Source: Synaphobranchus kaupii (Eukaryota; Chordata; Actinopteri; Anguilliformes; Synaphobranchidae). From it: a stretch of DNA of 64,000 bases. The DNA is taken from assembly GCA_029718625.1 (NCBI GenBank), contig CM056376.1:95869705-95933704 (forward strand), read 5' to 3'. The notes beneath the pieces are model-generated. The model ran no database searches and had not been told where the DNA came from. It saw only the letters and a program-made list of their open reading frames with translations. The translations under genes were made by a program, and so were the position numbers. Positions 1-14,800 of this stretch are shown piece after piece; the first letter of the stretch is position 1; every line of letters starts with the position of its first letter.

Positions 1-732
1 TCTCAGGTGACACACAACCCCCATTATGGTCTTCATATTGGCCCTCTGGGCAATAACAGCCACTCTCACAGCTTTCGCTGATAATCTAAGAGAGGAAGAA
101 GTCAAGTTGTGGAGATACTGTATCTTGATGAGATAGACAACCCTGCCCATCACAGGAGCTGCACAAAATAAATCATGTTTCTGTAGTGACATGACTCTTT
201 TCTAAAAATATCACTGACAAGCAAGACCCAGATTACATTCACATTATTTTTGAAAAATGAGTATAAAACAAAAATATGTACAGTAGTTTACCTACTTTGC
301 TTCATCAAGTGCACCCAGTTAAAGAAACATAACTCAAGAATAAATAATTAAATTAATAAAATATGCAATCATTTTAAAAAATAAGCTTTTTGTTAACTTA
401 CATCTAACATGTAGGCACATTTTCTGTTAACTGTGTTACGTGATGAATTATAGCATTGTACATATGTCTTTCCATCTTGGCAGTCTGAAAAAATACATGG
501 CACACATTAGTACACTTAAATTTACCTAATTGTTAATATGTGGTCAGAAATGTCAGAATATAAGAAATACTGCAAGTTTCATATATAACAATGTCAATGT
601 ATTGTGAAGCATCAGCCAATCCACATATGCCAGTGATCACAGGATTTACTTCTTCAATTATATGAAACACAATTGAAATTGAATTTACCATGTTGTTGTT
701 TAGGGCAGTAAAGTTTTCCATCTGTACAATTG
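1..732 (-). CDS. muc19: Mucin-like exons 18-20 (last one cut by window edge)
   Basis: Exon 18 is 689-732 (CNCTDGKLYCPKQQH), exon 19 is 402-484 (DCQDGKTYVQCYNSS, RKCAYMLD) and exon 20 begins at 85 and runs off the left edge (ISESCESGCYCPEGQYEDH). All are cysteine-rich and join in phase (2-1, 1-0, 0). The CQDG motif and the following CYCPEG suggest a VWC-like stretch followed by another TIL/D-assembly segment, so at least one more VWD domain is expected to the left. Confidence 0.75.
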
Positions 733-3700
733 CTGAAAGGGGAAAAAAATATCAGAAAAAACATCTTAATAGAAAAAGTTATGAATGTGCATCTATCTCA
801 AATTAGTTCCTCAAATTTTTGAAACTGCCCTGTGTTAAACAGAAATAAAGATGATTAACAAGCATAAAAAAGCAAAGCTTCAACTGTGGAAAATACTGAG
901 GTTCTAGCTTGTTGCATTGCAGGTGGAGACCAGGCAATGTGAGGATGCTGTCTAAACCGTGTAGCTGCTGTCATCATAACTGGCATAACCTGTCGATGTA
1001 TATTATTGTTTTGGAAACATACCGTTTGACAATGACAGTAAAGTAGGCCTATAGGTAGGCATTTTAAATCAGGCTCTCGGAACTGGCATAACTTGACGAT
1101 ATATTTAATTGTTTTGGCTTGAAAACGAAAACAAACAGCTGACTGAAAACTCAACTTCTGCCACGCCCTCGCATTTCGTGATTGGCTGTATCGATGCATG
1201 CGCATGTTGTTTTTGTGTTTGTGTGCTGGACTTGCACTCATTTCTGTGTCTGTGTGCTGGACTTGCACTCATTTCTGTGTCTGTGTGCTGGACTTGCACT
1301 CATTTCTGTGTCTGTGTGCTGGACTTGCACTCATTTCTGTGTCTGTGTGCTGGACTTGCACTCATTTCTGTATGCGTCTTGCACTTCAGAGGCACTCCTT
1401 TTTATGTATGCTTGTGATTTGCACTTCAGAGCTGTACGTTTTTGTTTTTGTGTTTTCATTCTCCATTGTACTCTGCACTTCAGAGCCACCATACTAAAGC
1501 CATCAGTCTGCACAACAGGAGCATATCTCTCCCTGGATTGAACTTCATGTCAACTTTTTTCTCTTAATTATTTAATACGCCCATTATGTATGAACATTGA
1601 ACATTGTCACAAAAAATTATTGGTAAGTTTGTGAAAGACAGCTGACGACTGCTTCTGTTCTTATATGAAATGTTTTACTGTGGTTTAATCTCGGTCGCTA
1701 AGTTTTTATATCAAATTCATATCAAATTCATTTTGCAATTCAAAGGTTTCTTGAAGTACAAATCAAATGTTTCTTTTTTGAAAAGTTCTGAACTGATTTG
1801 AAAAAGACAGCTCCATGTTCACATTATTTTCAGTGATGAGTATGTTCAAAGATTCTACTGTTTCTGCATACTTCTTTAGTATATGCATCTATAGTCAACC
1901 TTTTTTATATACATACTTGAAATAATTCTGAACTGTGCTTATTAATTAAAGAGGACTCACTAATCAGGAGTGCCTCTATTCTATGCATATGCAGGCACAA
2001 ATGCTTATAACTCAAGGTAGCAAATACAGCAATACAAATATGGTTGCCCAGATGCACAGAACTGCATTCTAACTTAAGTTAAAAACAGATGAAATAATCT
2101 TAAAAAGGAATTAATAAAAGTTCAATGTAAGTCCAAAACAGATAAGTACCACTTATTCTCAGTCAACACCTGCATGAACTCACCATTCTATATTTCCAAT
2201 CAAATGAGGCCCTGGTTTTACAGTATTGTCCCGGTAATGACAATGGCATTCTGACTGAGAGGTACATGTGTCATCATTGTTCAGGAGAAAACCCTCTGGG
2301 CAGCCACATCCTTCTACAGGGGCATCATCTACATCACAGGTGGGGTCAGGCCCCTCTAGTGAATGGCAGGTGGAGTTGCAGGACCGGGCATCATAATAGA
2401 ACGTCTGCCCATTGTTACAAGGTTCCACTGGAATTCAGAAGGAAGATACATTAATTCAGTGACAATGTACAGTTTGTCTACTTCCTTAAATTCAAATACA
2501 AAAAAAAAAAAAATACTCACAGCAGGACATGGCCTTCCTCCAGTCTCCTACATCAATGCCCTGATTTGCACAGGCTTTGGCATAGTTGCCAAGGGCAACA
2601 CACAGGCAGTCCCTTTTGCCCCCACAGTTGCAGACTATCTTCTCACAAACCTGTAAACAATTGGAAACAAGGTACATGTACGTTTCTGCACTTGTGCCTG
2701 TGTTGGCGCTGAGAGACATTATAATTGTGCCATTTAGAATGCCATGGGCAGAGCCTGTTTGTACTTCAAAGCCTTGGGACACAATGAGAAGAACGCAGGT
2801 CAGGTTGCTTCCTTCCCGTGAAGTCTTTAAATGTCCAACCACTCCCTTAATGGCCATCGAAGGAGTACTCGGAACTTCTATTAAGATTCCATTATGACTC
2901 TTCTTGTGTGTTGCTGGGTAGCATATCTGGGTAGCATTGCTGTGCCAAAATCTGACTCAAGTCTGGCTCGCTGTGTCTACTAATTTGGGCCCAGCAGTCC
3001 CACAGGACAATGCATAATCACAACAGTGTCAAACAAGGAGGCAGGGATTCCCCCACGGTGTTATGCACTACATTTGCTTTGTCAATCAGTTTCCTTTGAA
3101 GGATGCTGTTGAACTCTCTAAAATGGACGGAGGACACTGCAGCAATGGGAGAAGCACACAAATATGATTTTACATTCCAAATTGGGAGATCAAATAAAAT
3201 GAGTCTTAATGAGTCAGATAAAGGTTTACAGGTAAACAAAAACAAGGGTGAGAACACTGCACAGAATCTCCAAAATGTAGCCAACCAACATTTCCTTTCA
3301 CTTTCTGTGCAGTCGTTGCACTGACGGACTGCACTTCTTAAGCAGTTGGCAGAGAAAAGCTGTATGGGCCCAGTCAGCCAGAGGGCACTCCTCATCACCT
3401 GGCAGCCACCATGGATCTGTCATGTTGTACATGTACATCCTGTAGGACATTTATCAACTGCAAACATATTGACATGGAGTTTGGCCTTGCCTTGAAATAA
3501 TCCTCACTTTCCACACGATTGTGGCACCCTGCAAATATCCCACTGGGGTCCGTCAGGTGAGAACAGTCCTGATGGGCGTGTATATCTACAAAATATGTAT
3601 TATTCATGCATTAATAAATGACCGCAGACTTCAATCTCACCCAATTAAGTGACATGCTGCTCCGACATGGTGATAAGAATCAGTATTTCTGTGGTAAATT

Positions 3701-6700
3701 ATTCAGAAATTATTCAACAAAATTTCCATACGGTAGAACCTGAGAGACACACTTCAGAAATGAGGGCATGTATGTTTGAATGACTCCTTAGGTCAGTTCA
3801 TGTGTAACTGGTACACCTTGCATTCCTCAGGACCTCCCTACCTCAGCCACTACTGGGGGTACTGATACTGAGGACAAACACTGTGGACTGTGGGGAAGTC
3901 GCACCTCTACACCAATAGGACAAAGGTGGGCTAGTACAACCACAAGATTAGAAGCACTGGGAACTACTGCCCTTATCTGGGGAACTGTTTATGACTATTC
4001 TCTGTGAATTAAACATTGTTAATTGTTTTCCATGACCTGAGTTGAAACCTTGGGGTAATGGGTCCTGAATTCTACAATTACTGCCTACATGATGGATGGA
4101 TGGGTAGTGAATTGACCTAGTATTAAAATAATATTGTTTAAAGCAACCTTAGATGAAAAATAAGAATATAAGAATAATCTATATGGAAGAAGTTATATTG
4201 AGCTTACCAGCATCAATGCTGCAGATGTCAGGTGTTTTGCCATCACACGTACCCACTACCCAGCAGAGGGCAAAATATTTTGCCACATTCTCTATGATTT
4301 CATTGCATATGAAGTCATCTTTTGTGTCATCATTATGGTTCCCACAGAGTCCTGAGAACACAGATACACAGATAAATAAAAAGAAAAATTAAACAGTATT
4401 GTTTTGATCATGGGTGTGTTTCTAATGTAAAACAAGAAAATGTCCTAAACTGTATTGTAAAATTTACTTGGGAAAAAAAAAAAAACCTACCTTTAACTTT
4501 TCCAAATTCACTTTCAGGTAATGTTACATACAACTGAACCTTTGGTTTAACTTGGACTTGGATTTTCATGCCAAAGGAGGTTTGCACCTGAACATACATT
4601 GAAGACTGCCAGAATACCTTCACATGGTCTAAGTAGAAAAGAAATATGAATACAAATGTATTAAACCTGAAAATTTCAATAACACAAACCAACGGTAGAG
4701 GAAAACTCACGAGCAGAACCGTTCTCTACAAGGACTCTGATATACAGTGGGTACAAAAAGTCTGAAAACACTAGCAAGTCCTGGTTGTTTTCATTATTTA
4801 TAAAGGAATAACGTAATTATGATACTCCAATTACACTTCTTATTCAAGAATACATTATTGAGAACAGGGGTTATTGAGAACAGGGGTTATTGAGAACAGG
4901 GGTTATTGAGAACATCTCAAGGGTGGGCGGGACCCGGGGCGAGTCAATCTACGCGGGGCCCAGCTGTTAATGCAATGACATCATACCTTACCCATTATAG
5001 GCTTAAATAGTATCTATTATATAACTATGAACAAAGGATTTACAGGCTACGACATCACACAAACCAACCATATACAACCAACCAATTGAAGAATTAGTAG
5101 GCTATGTCATTACTCTGCCCTTGAATAATACTGTAAAACAATAATACTGTGAGTTATGGTACAATTATGGTACAATCATGGCTATGAACCATGAATTGTA
5201 GATTGTTCTATTGATTGAGGTGGACCATAAAATAATTGCAAAAGTTCACGTTGTTGAACACTAGCGTTTTCATTGTAAAGAGAGGTAAAAAGCAGGCAAA
5301 GGGTGGGATATACAGTGAGCACCATAATTCATTGGACGGTGACACATTTTTTGTTATTTTGGTTCTTTACTCTAGCACTTTGAGTCTGGAAGGATACAAT
5401 GACAATGAGGTTGAAGTGCAGACTGTCAGCTTTAGTTTGAGGGTATTTTCATCAGAAATTGTAGAACCTTTTGTACATAGTCCCCCCCATTTTAGGGCAC
5501 CAAAAATATTGGATGCATATCCTTTGCATGCCATGACTTCTTGATGTCTGTGACCCAACAATATCGAAAGACTCTTGATATCTTATTTTCTGGTACTCTT
5601 ACAAGCGATACTATAACTTTGACTTTTGAACATTTTGAATGGATCTCTATGGGAATTGGGGGGTGGGAATTTATGCTGGAAAAGGGATGGAATACATGGT
5701 TGGCGAAATGGCTGTAAGTCATCAAGGGTCTGAGGTATCAAACAAGCCTCAAACTGCCAGATATGCAGTAGATATGGATGGATCACTTTAAGGGTTGTTT
5801 CCCCTGACAAATTTTCCTATTGAACTCTATGGAAAAATAAGTCAGGAGAAACAATAAGTCAGGAGGTCTATAAATGATAGGTATTAGTGCTACCAAAGTG
5901 CTTCTGTTAAGGAGGAGATTTTGTTTTTGCTATTATGTTATTTTCTCTAAATTGCGAGAACTCCCACTGGGTGGACACCAACTTAAGTGACTGGAAATGT
6001 ATGGCAAGAAGAGGAATAAGAAGAAGAAGAGGAAGATGAGGTAGAGGAAGAATGACAACAAGTAGAATCGGGTGCCTATAGGTGTTTGGCATTCTAATGC
6101 TAATTATAATGATTCAAAAAACAAAAATAGTCTGCATGCTTTCACATGCAAACTAATATAAACAATGTGGCCTATATTCTTGAAAAAGACTCCCATTACT
6201 CACCAGTCACATGAGGCTCACGGATATCTTCATTTTCAAATTTTACACTATCTTCAGAGAAAGTATATGTTTTCTGTAGGTTACAAAATAACATAGAATA
6301 CATGTTTTAGAATAAATTAGTCAGACTCTCAAGCCATTTAAAGGGGAATTAAATAAAAGTATTGTTGATGTATGTAGTTTAATGTACTATGTACTAAAAA
6401 CAGCAAAAAGACATACATAGAAATAATCATACCTGTTTGATTTGAAGAATAACATTTCTTAAGAAAAAGTCTTCTGACAATTCAATGATGATTGTCCAGT
6501 TTTGTCCCTGTTTATTACAAGCAAGACAAAAAGGTAGAACAGTTAATCACATACGCTTAACCAACAAATACACAACATGGTACATCTGTAAAAACACAAT
6601 TATTTAACCTCATTATAACCAACCTTAGATGCCACATAAGAACATGCTTTTGGCAGCATGTACTGTTTACCATCATACGTAGTCACAGATCCTCCTTCAA

Positions 6701-9700
6701 TTATACACCTTTTTTGGCAAGTGTTCTTTGAGCATGCCCAGTGACCATCTTGGCAGGTACTTTGAAGAGAGATATATGATACATGATTTACTTTTAATCA
6801 CGACATATTGGTGCAAAAAAGCTTTGTTTTATCTAAAATTTGCTCCTCACCACGAATGACATTTTGTCCCCCGATTTTCACCGTGTGCAAAGGTCCTCCC
6901 GCCGTGTAAACAAGGACATCCCCCCCTTGGTACACACCGACTACCATTCTCAAAGTTGTTGAGGATCGTACCTAATGTGAAAACATGCCAAATTCTCAGT
7001 CATCTTCTCAGTTATCTGTCATGCACATTACAGCACACATTTGTGGGTTTTTCTTTTACTTTAGGGTTCTGTACTGTGGCAATAACTACATTTACATGCA
7101 GAGTATATTAGGTATACTGGGGAATGCATTCAGAATATTGGCATTTATATGCACATAAAATCAATTTATTTAATTCATAGATAAATTCATTTCATTCATT
7201 GAAATTAGTAAAGGCACAAAGGGGGTGGTTACAAGAATCCTGTCTTAAAGGCATACTGAACTTTGTTAGAACATAATATTGTATAGCTACCTGGTGCCGA
7301 TATGAGCAATATTCACGCTCATCTTCATGACTTGCTCCAGTGGTCAGAAACTGGCCAACAGACGATGACGTTTTTTTATCTCTCCATTAACTCCCATTGC
7401 ATGGTGAAACAGGTCGCAAAAGCGCACTTTTAGGACATAGACGAATGCAAACAACGCGGATTATGCTGATATATAAAATCCTGATATTCAGTACCGAACA
7501 TTTGAAAATATAAAAAGCACCATTCATGATATTTTACACTTTTTTCAAACAAAGGTTTGAAAGAAGATCCGGTCATTAGCTTATGAAGAACTTCCTTGTT
7601 TCGTTCTTGCACCAGTAACCGTCCCACTTCCTGAAGCGTGCATTAGAAAACAAACCGCAAGTTAGAAAAAAGAAGTTAGCAACGGTTGCTAGTTTTTTCA
7701 GAAAATAGTTCTTCAAAATCAAATCAATCAAAATTTTAAATTTTCAAAAAAAGTTTCAAATGTTTGGTACTGGATGTCGTGATTTTATATATCGGCATAA
7801 TCCGTGATATTTGCATTCGTTTATGTGCTAAAAGTGTGCTTTTGAGACCATGCAAGTGAATAGAGAGAAAAAATGTCATTCTCCATTGGCCAGTTTCTGA
7901 CCACTGGAGCAAGTTGTGAAGATGAGCGTGAATATTACGACTCATATCGGTGTTATTATTATGTTCTAACAAAGTTCAGTATGCCTTTAAGCTTTTGATC
8001 ACAGGTAAAGGTGCAATAAATGGGATACTTTTGAGTCAGACTGAGATCACATCTGTTATATCCCCAATGATTTCACCCAAGCCAGGATGTGCTTAGGGAA
8101 AAAAAGCACTTTGTGCAGAAATTCAAGTTAAGCATTAATATCTCAAGCCAGAATCAGGCCCAAAGTAATTAAATAATGTATGGTTAAAACAAAGTATACA
8201 GAAAATGAACTTTGCCATTATTACTGACAGAAACACAAGGTAACCCTCGATGGTACGCATTATGAAATAGTAATTGAATTGTTCAAGTGCTATGTTTTTT
8301 CAGTTCTATTTGACCTTAACATCAATTCTACAATTTCATTTTTCAAGTTTAACCTTTGACCTTTTTTTAAGGTAATTGTTTTTTATAAATAAATGACTTT
8401 GTCCCATAGGGGATAATTTCCCCCCCCAAAAACCCCAATACCTAAAAGAAAGTAAATGCATTTAATGGCCTATTAAAGTAGTTAGAATGTATTCACGATC
8501 TTTATTTTTTATTTCACTGAATTAGTTTTCAACTTGAAAAACAATATAACAATTGATTATTTATCACAAACATTACATTCAACCATCTCATTTGTTTTCT
8601 TGTCCCATCTTCAATAGTGGATTTTGGGTATGCCCAAGCGAATGTGCTCAGCATTGTCGCAGCATGATTGCCATGCCACTTGATTGCAATGACCTGCACA
8701 CCTGCATGTGAGGCTATTTTTTAATCAAAAGTGCCACGTCCCATTTTCTTAATCTCTTTGTCACTTTTCAGTGAACACCCCTTTAACCAGTTGGCTCTCG
8801 CTGTGCCCAGGCAGTAGATCCCTCTCTTTGCCATTTCAACTTCAAGACCAATGCTTGTAAACCAATTATCATGGTACAGTTTGAAGTTTTTATCTTGAAG
8901 TAGGCTATGATGGATGCTACTTGAAAGACAACGTCGCTGCTGGCACCAAGGTCAGGCATTCCATTCACTGGTGATATTTTCTCAGTGTGAACCTCAAAGT
9001 TGTAGGCAATGCCTTCGGAGTTGCAAAAGCCTGTACACCTTATATTATATATATTATGTATAATATATATTTTTATATATGTCAATACATTAGGCCATGT
9101 AAAAAAAAAAGTTGTTGATCGTCCTTTTTTTTTTTTTTTTTTAAAGTCGTAGGGAGGGAGGTTTTTTTTATTTTTTTTATTTAAGCACCAGGTACAGCGG
9201 ACCGTAGAGAGAAATAAAGAGGACAGAATATATAGAACATTGCGTCTCTCGACCAAATTGCTTCTGTTTAATTGTAGCCTGTCAACATCAGTTTTGCTCA
9301 TATTGATTGTAATGTTTCATGTATTTTTGGTCAATAAATGTTCCTTGATTGAATTCATCAAACACCTGCGATAAAGTCATGTCGACCTGCACCGAACACC
9401 CAAACCAATCTTTAATCGGTGTACTGCACCCAGAACGGACTATTGTTAGCACAATAAAAGGCATTGTTGTAGAACGTTTTGTTAATATACCATAGACAAT
9501 CGCATGTGTGAACTCTCGCTATTGTTGATCAAAGATGGCGTGCATTGTTCATTAGCAACCCGTATGCTGCACATGCGCTCTAACAATTTTGTGTGGTGGT
9601 CGATAGAGGGCTAGGCCTAGTGGATCGGATAGGATCTCCTAGTGCGGTGTGAGTACGATTTTCTATCCAAATGGCTTAGAAATAGGTTTCCCCGTGTTTT

Positions 9701-9803
9701 CTGCAACTTCTGGCCATCGTCACGAAAAAAAAAAAAAAGCTGTCGGGGCCTTTTTCGGATGTTGGCCGGGGAATGATCAACAACTATTTTTTTTACATGG
9801 CCT

Positions 9804-9836
<33 letters not shown>

Positions 9837-11764
9837 CAGTGTTTGCCAGAGGATTTTCTGAAACTGTGGTGGGTAGACCCTGAACTGTCTAGGGGGGTCC
9901 GGGGGCATGCCCCGGAAGAAACTTTAGTTAATTTCAACAGCGAAATGTATCAATTTGGTGTTCTTTGAGATTACAATTTTAAGACTAGATACACAATTTT
10001 TTGTTATTGGGGAATGGAACATGTGAAATAAATACAATTTTGGTTAGCTGACTTTTTTGGATAGACAGCTAGCTAACATGCACAAACGTAGTCTGATGAA
10101 AAATGTTCATAAAGTTATGGTCATCTTACAAGACTATACAGAAACTACCACAATGCATGTTAACCTGTTCTGCCCCAAACCTGCAGCCCTGTCTTAAAGG
10201 TATACTATGTAGTTTCAGAACGCTAGATGGCGATATAGAGCACATAGGTGAAAAGGGCTCCCCGAAAATTGCTTATTACGTGTTCTTCTCAGACAGGCAC
10301 GAGCATTGTGGTGACGTTTCACACATATTTTCCCTGACCGTGGGCTCAATTCCATTCAATTTGCTTTATTGGCATGACAATACAATGCATCTGTATTGCC
10401 AAAGCATACGGCATTAAAACAGTCGAAGACATACACACTGAACAATACAAAACAGCAAAGACTAGAAACGAATGAACAGTAACCATACATGAAAACAATA
10501 ACTTTTCTTTGATTATAGATTTAGAAATAACAATAATGTAAAATAATAAAGTATAATTCAAAATAATAATTATCAATAGAAATGATAATAATGATGATGA
10601 GAATGACACATATGATCTTATAAAGTGAATGTAATAAATATAAATTGCTTTATAATGATCTGATGTCACTCACTGTCCCTAAGACTATGGCAGGCAGGTA
10701 TACTGTAGCTATATTGTGCTGCCACAATTGATTGTATTTTTACGGAACAGCATGACAGTCGCGATTGGCGATTATGAACATTCACAATGACTTTGAAATC
10801 GAACAGAGCGGGTGTCGACTTAGGGAATTTGACGCAACCGGGACAAGGGTCAATCTTACATTCTAAAGCCATATTTGGACGGTATGCGTTTTCAGGACAA
10901 TGTCTGTAAAGTCATTATTACCACAGGACGTCTGTAATGTTAATTGCCGATTCGGACGGGATAAAGTAGCTATCTCCGTAAGCAGCGTCTAGAATTAGAG
11001 ATGGGAGTGTCTACTCTATGTTGTCACACCGAAAATGTTCCCCACGAGTCATACAACGTTACACATCTTCACTGCAAACTGAGCCGCCAAAAAAAAAAAC
11101 TGCGTGGAGACAATGTTGGCATGGAAAACATGTCCACAAAAAGCGTGAGGAATCCTGCAATTACACGGTACACCTCTTTATTAACGTTAGCTTGAAAAGA
11201 AACAGTGTTAGGCCATAACATGTATGTAAGGCTATAGCTAGGCTACAATAGCTTACCTAAAACGGCCACAAGCGTTGCCCCACTGTAGCCTACTTTTTAG
11301 CCTGTTTTTTTTATTTTTTGCTCTCTGTCATCTTATTTAATGTAACGTTATATTCATTTAGAGGTCGGTCAATAGTTGGACCGAAGAGAGCACAACCAAA
11401 GGCGTCCTCGAGTGCTTACGTGAAAAACCAGTAGAAAAGACCGGGGAAAACTAATTTATCACAGGAAATAACATAATTTTACCGGACATGTCAATTCGCA
11501 CGGGATAGCTTTAACCTGGGGTAATTTTTACAGGACATTTAACAGGTCAAAGACTCCGGAATCTTTACTGGTGCGGGAGCGCGCAGTCCGTAAAAGTTAC
11601 AGACATGGGAACTAAAATAGCGGTAATTATTACATTACCCCACCTCCCCCTGTAAAACGTATCCCGTCCGAATAGGACTTAAGGGTAAGATGCTATTTAT
11701 TTTTATGCAGTGATTGAGGCAACATGTTCTTTTATTTGCAGTGGCGTGTTTTCTCTCTCTCTCT

Positions 11765-11855
<91 letters not shown>

Positions 11856-14800
11856 TGGCGAGCATCAGTGATAATATTTTATTAGAAATTTAAGCAGTGA
11901 ATACATTTTGTTGAGCATGTTCGATAGTTACATTGACTTGTCAGAAGTGTTTTCATTGTGTTAACATCAACTGTGCTGTAAGTCGCGTAACATTTCCATT
12001 CTATTGTGAGGTCTCTCCGGTTTTCCTGATGAAAGATCAGGCTACAATAAGTCACGTAACATCTTTTTGCGCGCAACATTTCCATTCTATTGTGAAGTAG
12101 GCCTAAGTCTCTCCGGTTTTGCTGATGAAAGATCCGACTTTAACGTAGGCTAGGCCTACTCCTACGTTAGAACTTCTTGTAATATGCGACCCTATGAGTG
12201 CAAAATATATCGGTAAATTACGTTGTAACGTTAGTCCTAAGTAGTGGCTTTGTTTTCATGTAGCCTATGGCGTGGCCTCCTCTGTTGCGTACCCCGGGAA
12301 GAAATCCTGCGGGCGCCCCTGATGATATTGTTACCTCCTCGGCTGAAAACATCTTGCTAATGAGTAAGGGCAGAAACATAGGCTACCTCACGCAAATACA
12401 CGAACGTGGACCCTTCGAGCTACGCGAACAGTTTTTATTTTTCCATGACATTTGTGTTAGACAAACCGGAGGAAAGCACAGATGAGCAAGAACATTGTTT
12501 ACTGTTGTTGCCTGCTATGCCTCGGGACAGCGGGGGCTATTTTTAATCATGGCAGCACGGCTGTATTCCACTTTAATTCACCTGATTAATTAAATGATTC
12601 TATTGAATGTCTTTATTTGATATGTTTGTTTGTGTGCTGTAGGTCTGCCCCACTGTCTTTTTGTTGTTGCTGGGGCTACAACTGAAGTTCCCAAACGGGA
12701 AAATAAAAGTTATTCAATTCAATTCAATAGCGTCCCTCGCTGCAACGCTCTGGCTTGTCTTTCACAAATGTCATGGCAAAGGAAAAACTGTTCGAGTCGC
12801 TCGAAGCGTCCACATTCGCGTATTTGCGTGAGGTACAGCTTACTGTGAACTACATCCAATGTCCATTACTAGGGATAGCTGCTACGTTATGGGAAGGATG
12901 TGCTTTGTCTTATCTGTTCTGTAGTTACTTCGATGACGTTGTTGTATGCACTTATTGTATGTCGCTTTGGATAAAGGCGTCTGCTAAATGACTGTAATGT
13001 AATGTAATGTAGGTATGTTTCGGCCCTAAATGTCTAAATTGTACTGACGACGCGTACGTAACGGTAAGTAGCCTAAGCTAAAATAAGAGTCTACGTGAAA
13101 GCCTGCCTACATGGCCTAGCCATGTCAATCAAATGGCAGGAACCGCCCATTCATAACGTTTACACAATTTTAGCTGTCTCTGGCTTTAGAAATGGATGGC
13201 GGGATATCAACAGTGTAGCATTCAGAACATTAACAAAAAAACACTTTGCGAACGACTTATGAGGTAGGAAATACACATGTTTATTAGACCACAAGGATAC
13301 ATACAATGTTTTTTGGGGAGAAAATTAGAATGTAAACGAGTTGTTTACAATTAAACTACATAGTATACCTTTAAGTGGGACTTGAAAACTAGCCTACAAT
13401 AAAAATAAATAAATAAAAAAACAAGTTCAATAAATACTTGTTTATTGACAAGAAAGCCTCTGAATCTAATTGGCTGGCTATTAAATGTTTGCTACCTTGA
13501 TTATTCCTCTTAGTCTTCTCTAGGCTATGTTTTTTCTTAGTAAACAAAGTACTTTAACAAGGTCGATCCTGTTATATGACATGGAAGCCAAACGAGTGGG
13601 GCAACGCCAGAGATGGTTAAAAACTGAGACTGCACTGAAGGGAAATGGGGAAACCCTGTCCTGAACACAGCAGGTTGCGTTACATTGTGCTCATATCTCC
13701 CTTGAATAACGTCTGTATTATCTTCCACGAGATACTACAATATACATAAACTAGTATATATTTTTATTTTGTTTTGCTTCTCAAGTTAGCAAGCGAGATA
13801 ACGTTAGCTTATTTGCGGCTAAAATGATTTATAGCCGCTAGCTTGCTGGATAAAGTTGTACAAAGTTGTTACATTAGCTTATGCGAAATTTATATCTTAA
13901 CACAGTCGAGAGCTTGGTTCGCTTGAACAATATATCCATTATAGTGTAGGCTAAGACTACCACAGAGGGTTTAATTTTCACAAACATAGTCTACCACGTC
14001 TAATCTCCTCCGAATCGTGAGGAGATACAGCCTCTGTCTCGGAGATGCGCGTTTGTGTGAAGTGAAGGGGCAGCGAAAGAGCATTTCTATGTATTTTATG
14101 TGGATGTCAATTAGGGTTGTCACAATACGATTATCATGGCAAAAAATATTGCGATAACGATATCATCAAGATATCTATAGCAATCATAATGTCATTACTC
14201 AAAATGCACCTAAATCTATTTTACAGTTTATAACAAATAATAGTCCGTACTAAAAAATAAACAAACAAAGTAGAACACAAACAACCATTCCAGAAAACTT
14301 ACTTTAAACCAGAAGATCAGGGGAGAGCGCGAACGCAGTCCCCCACTACCAGAAATTATGCAGTCGAGATTCCCACATTTGGGGAATTCGCAGGGGTCAG
14401 CACAACCGAAGTGCAATGGCTGAGCCTCGCCCTGGGTGAACCACCTTCTTGATCATGGTATCTCCCCTGCCAGGTAAGTATGAGTTGTACACATCGGGGA
14501 AGGGAGTCCCACTCTTGACCATATATTTTACATTGACGGTTTCCACTTTCAACCAACCCTCGAGTCACTATGTCGGAGCGAGATCACAACTCAGAATAGC
14601 ACTTTAGTAGTAGCAGGAGTATTTCAATTATAGCTATTTTTTATTTTTCACTTTATATAAACAATACTTTTCACTTCCCCCATAATGCAGCATTCCAAAA
14701 CAGACCCAATCAAAAACAGACAAATATTGGACGTGCTGACGTCACACGTACGTCTGCACGCGGAAGTGATGCAAAACAACGGCGGTAAGTTTGGAGAAGT

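Larger units (their letters stand above)
10198..13370. mobile_element. TTAA-flanked element with matching ends, nested repeats inside
   Basis: The left end AGGTATACTATGTAGTTT is mirrored by AAACTACATAGTATACCT on the right, and TTAA is on both sides (10,194-10,197 and 13,371-13,374). The 3.2-kb interior holds a CA microsatellite, a two-copy repeat of about 95 bp near 11,990-12,135, and an L2-like LINE tail. No transposase was recognised. The ends could instead belong to two separate copies of the same MITE family. Confidence 0.5.

Noticed and set aside
1109..1541. Plus-strand frames with repeated Cys-Trp-Thr-Cys-Thr-His-Phe motifs
   Set aside because: They are the three phases of a 31-bp minisatellite inside a mucin intron, with no splice or protein support.
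11635..11865. Minus-strand Cys-Val repeat protein
   Set aside because: It is translation of the CA microsatellite.
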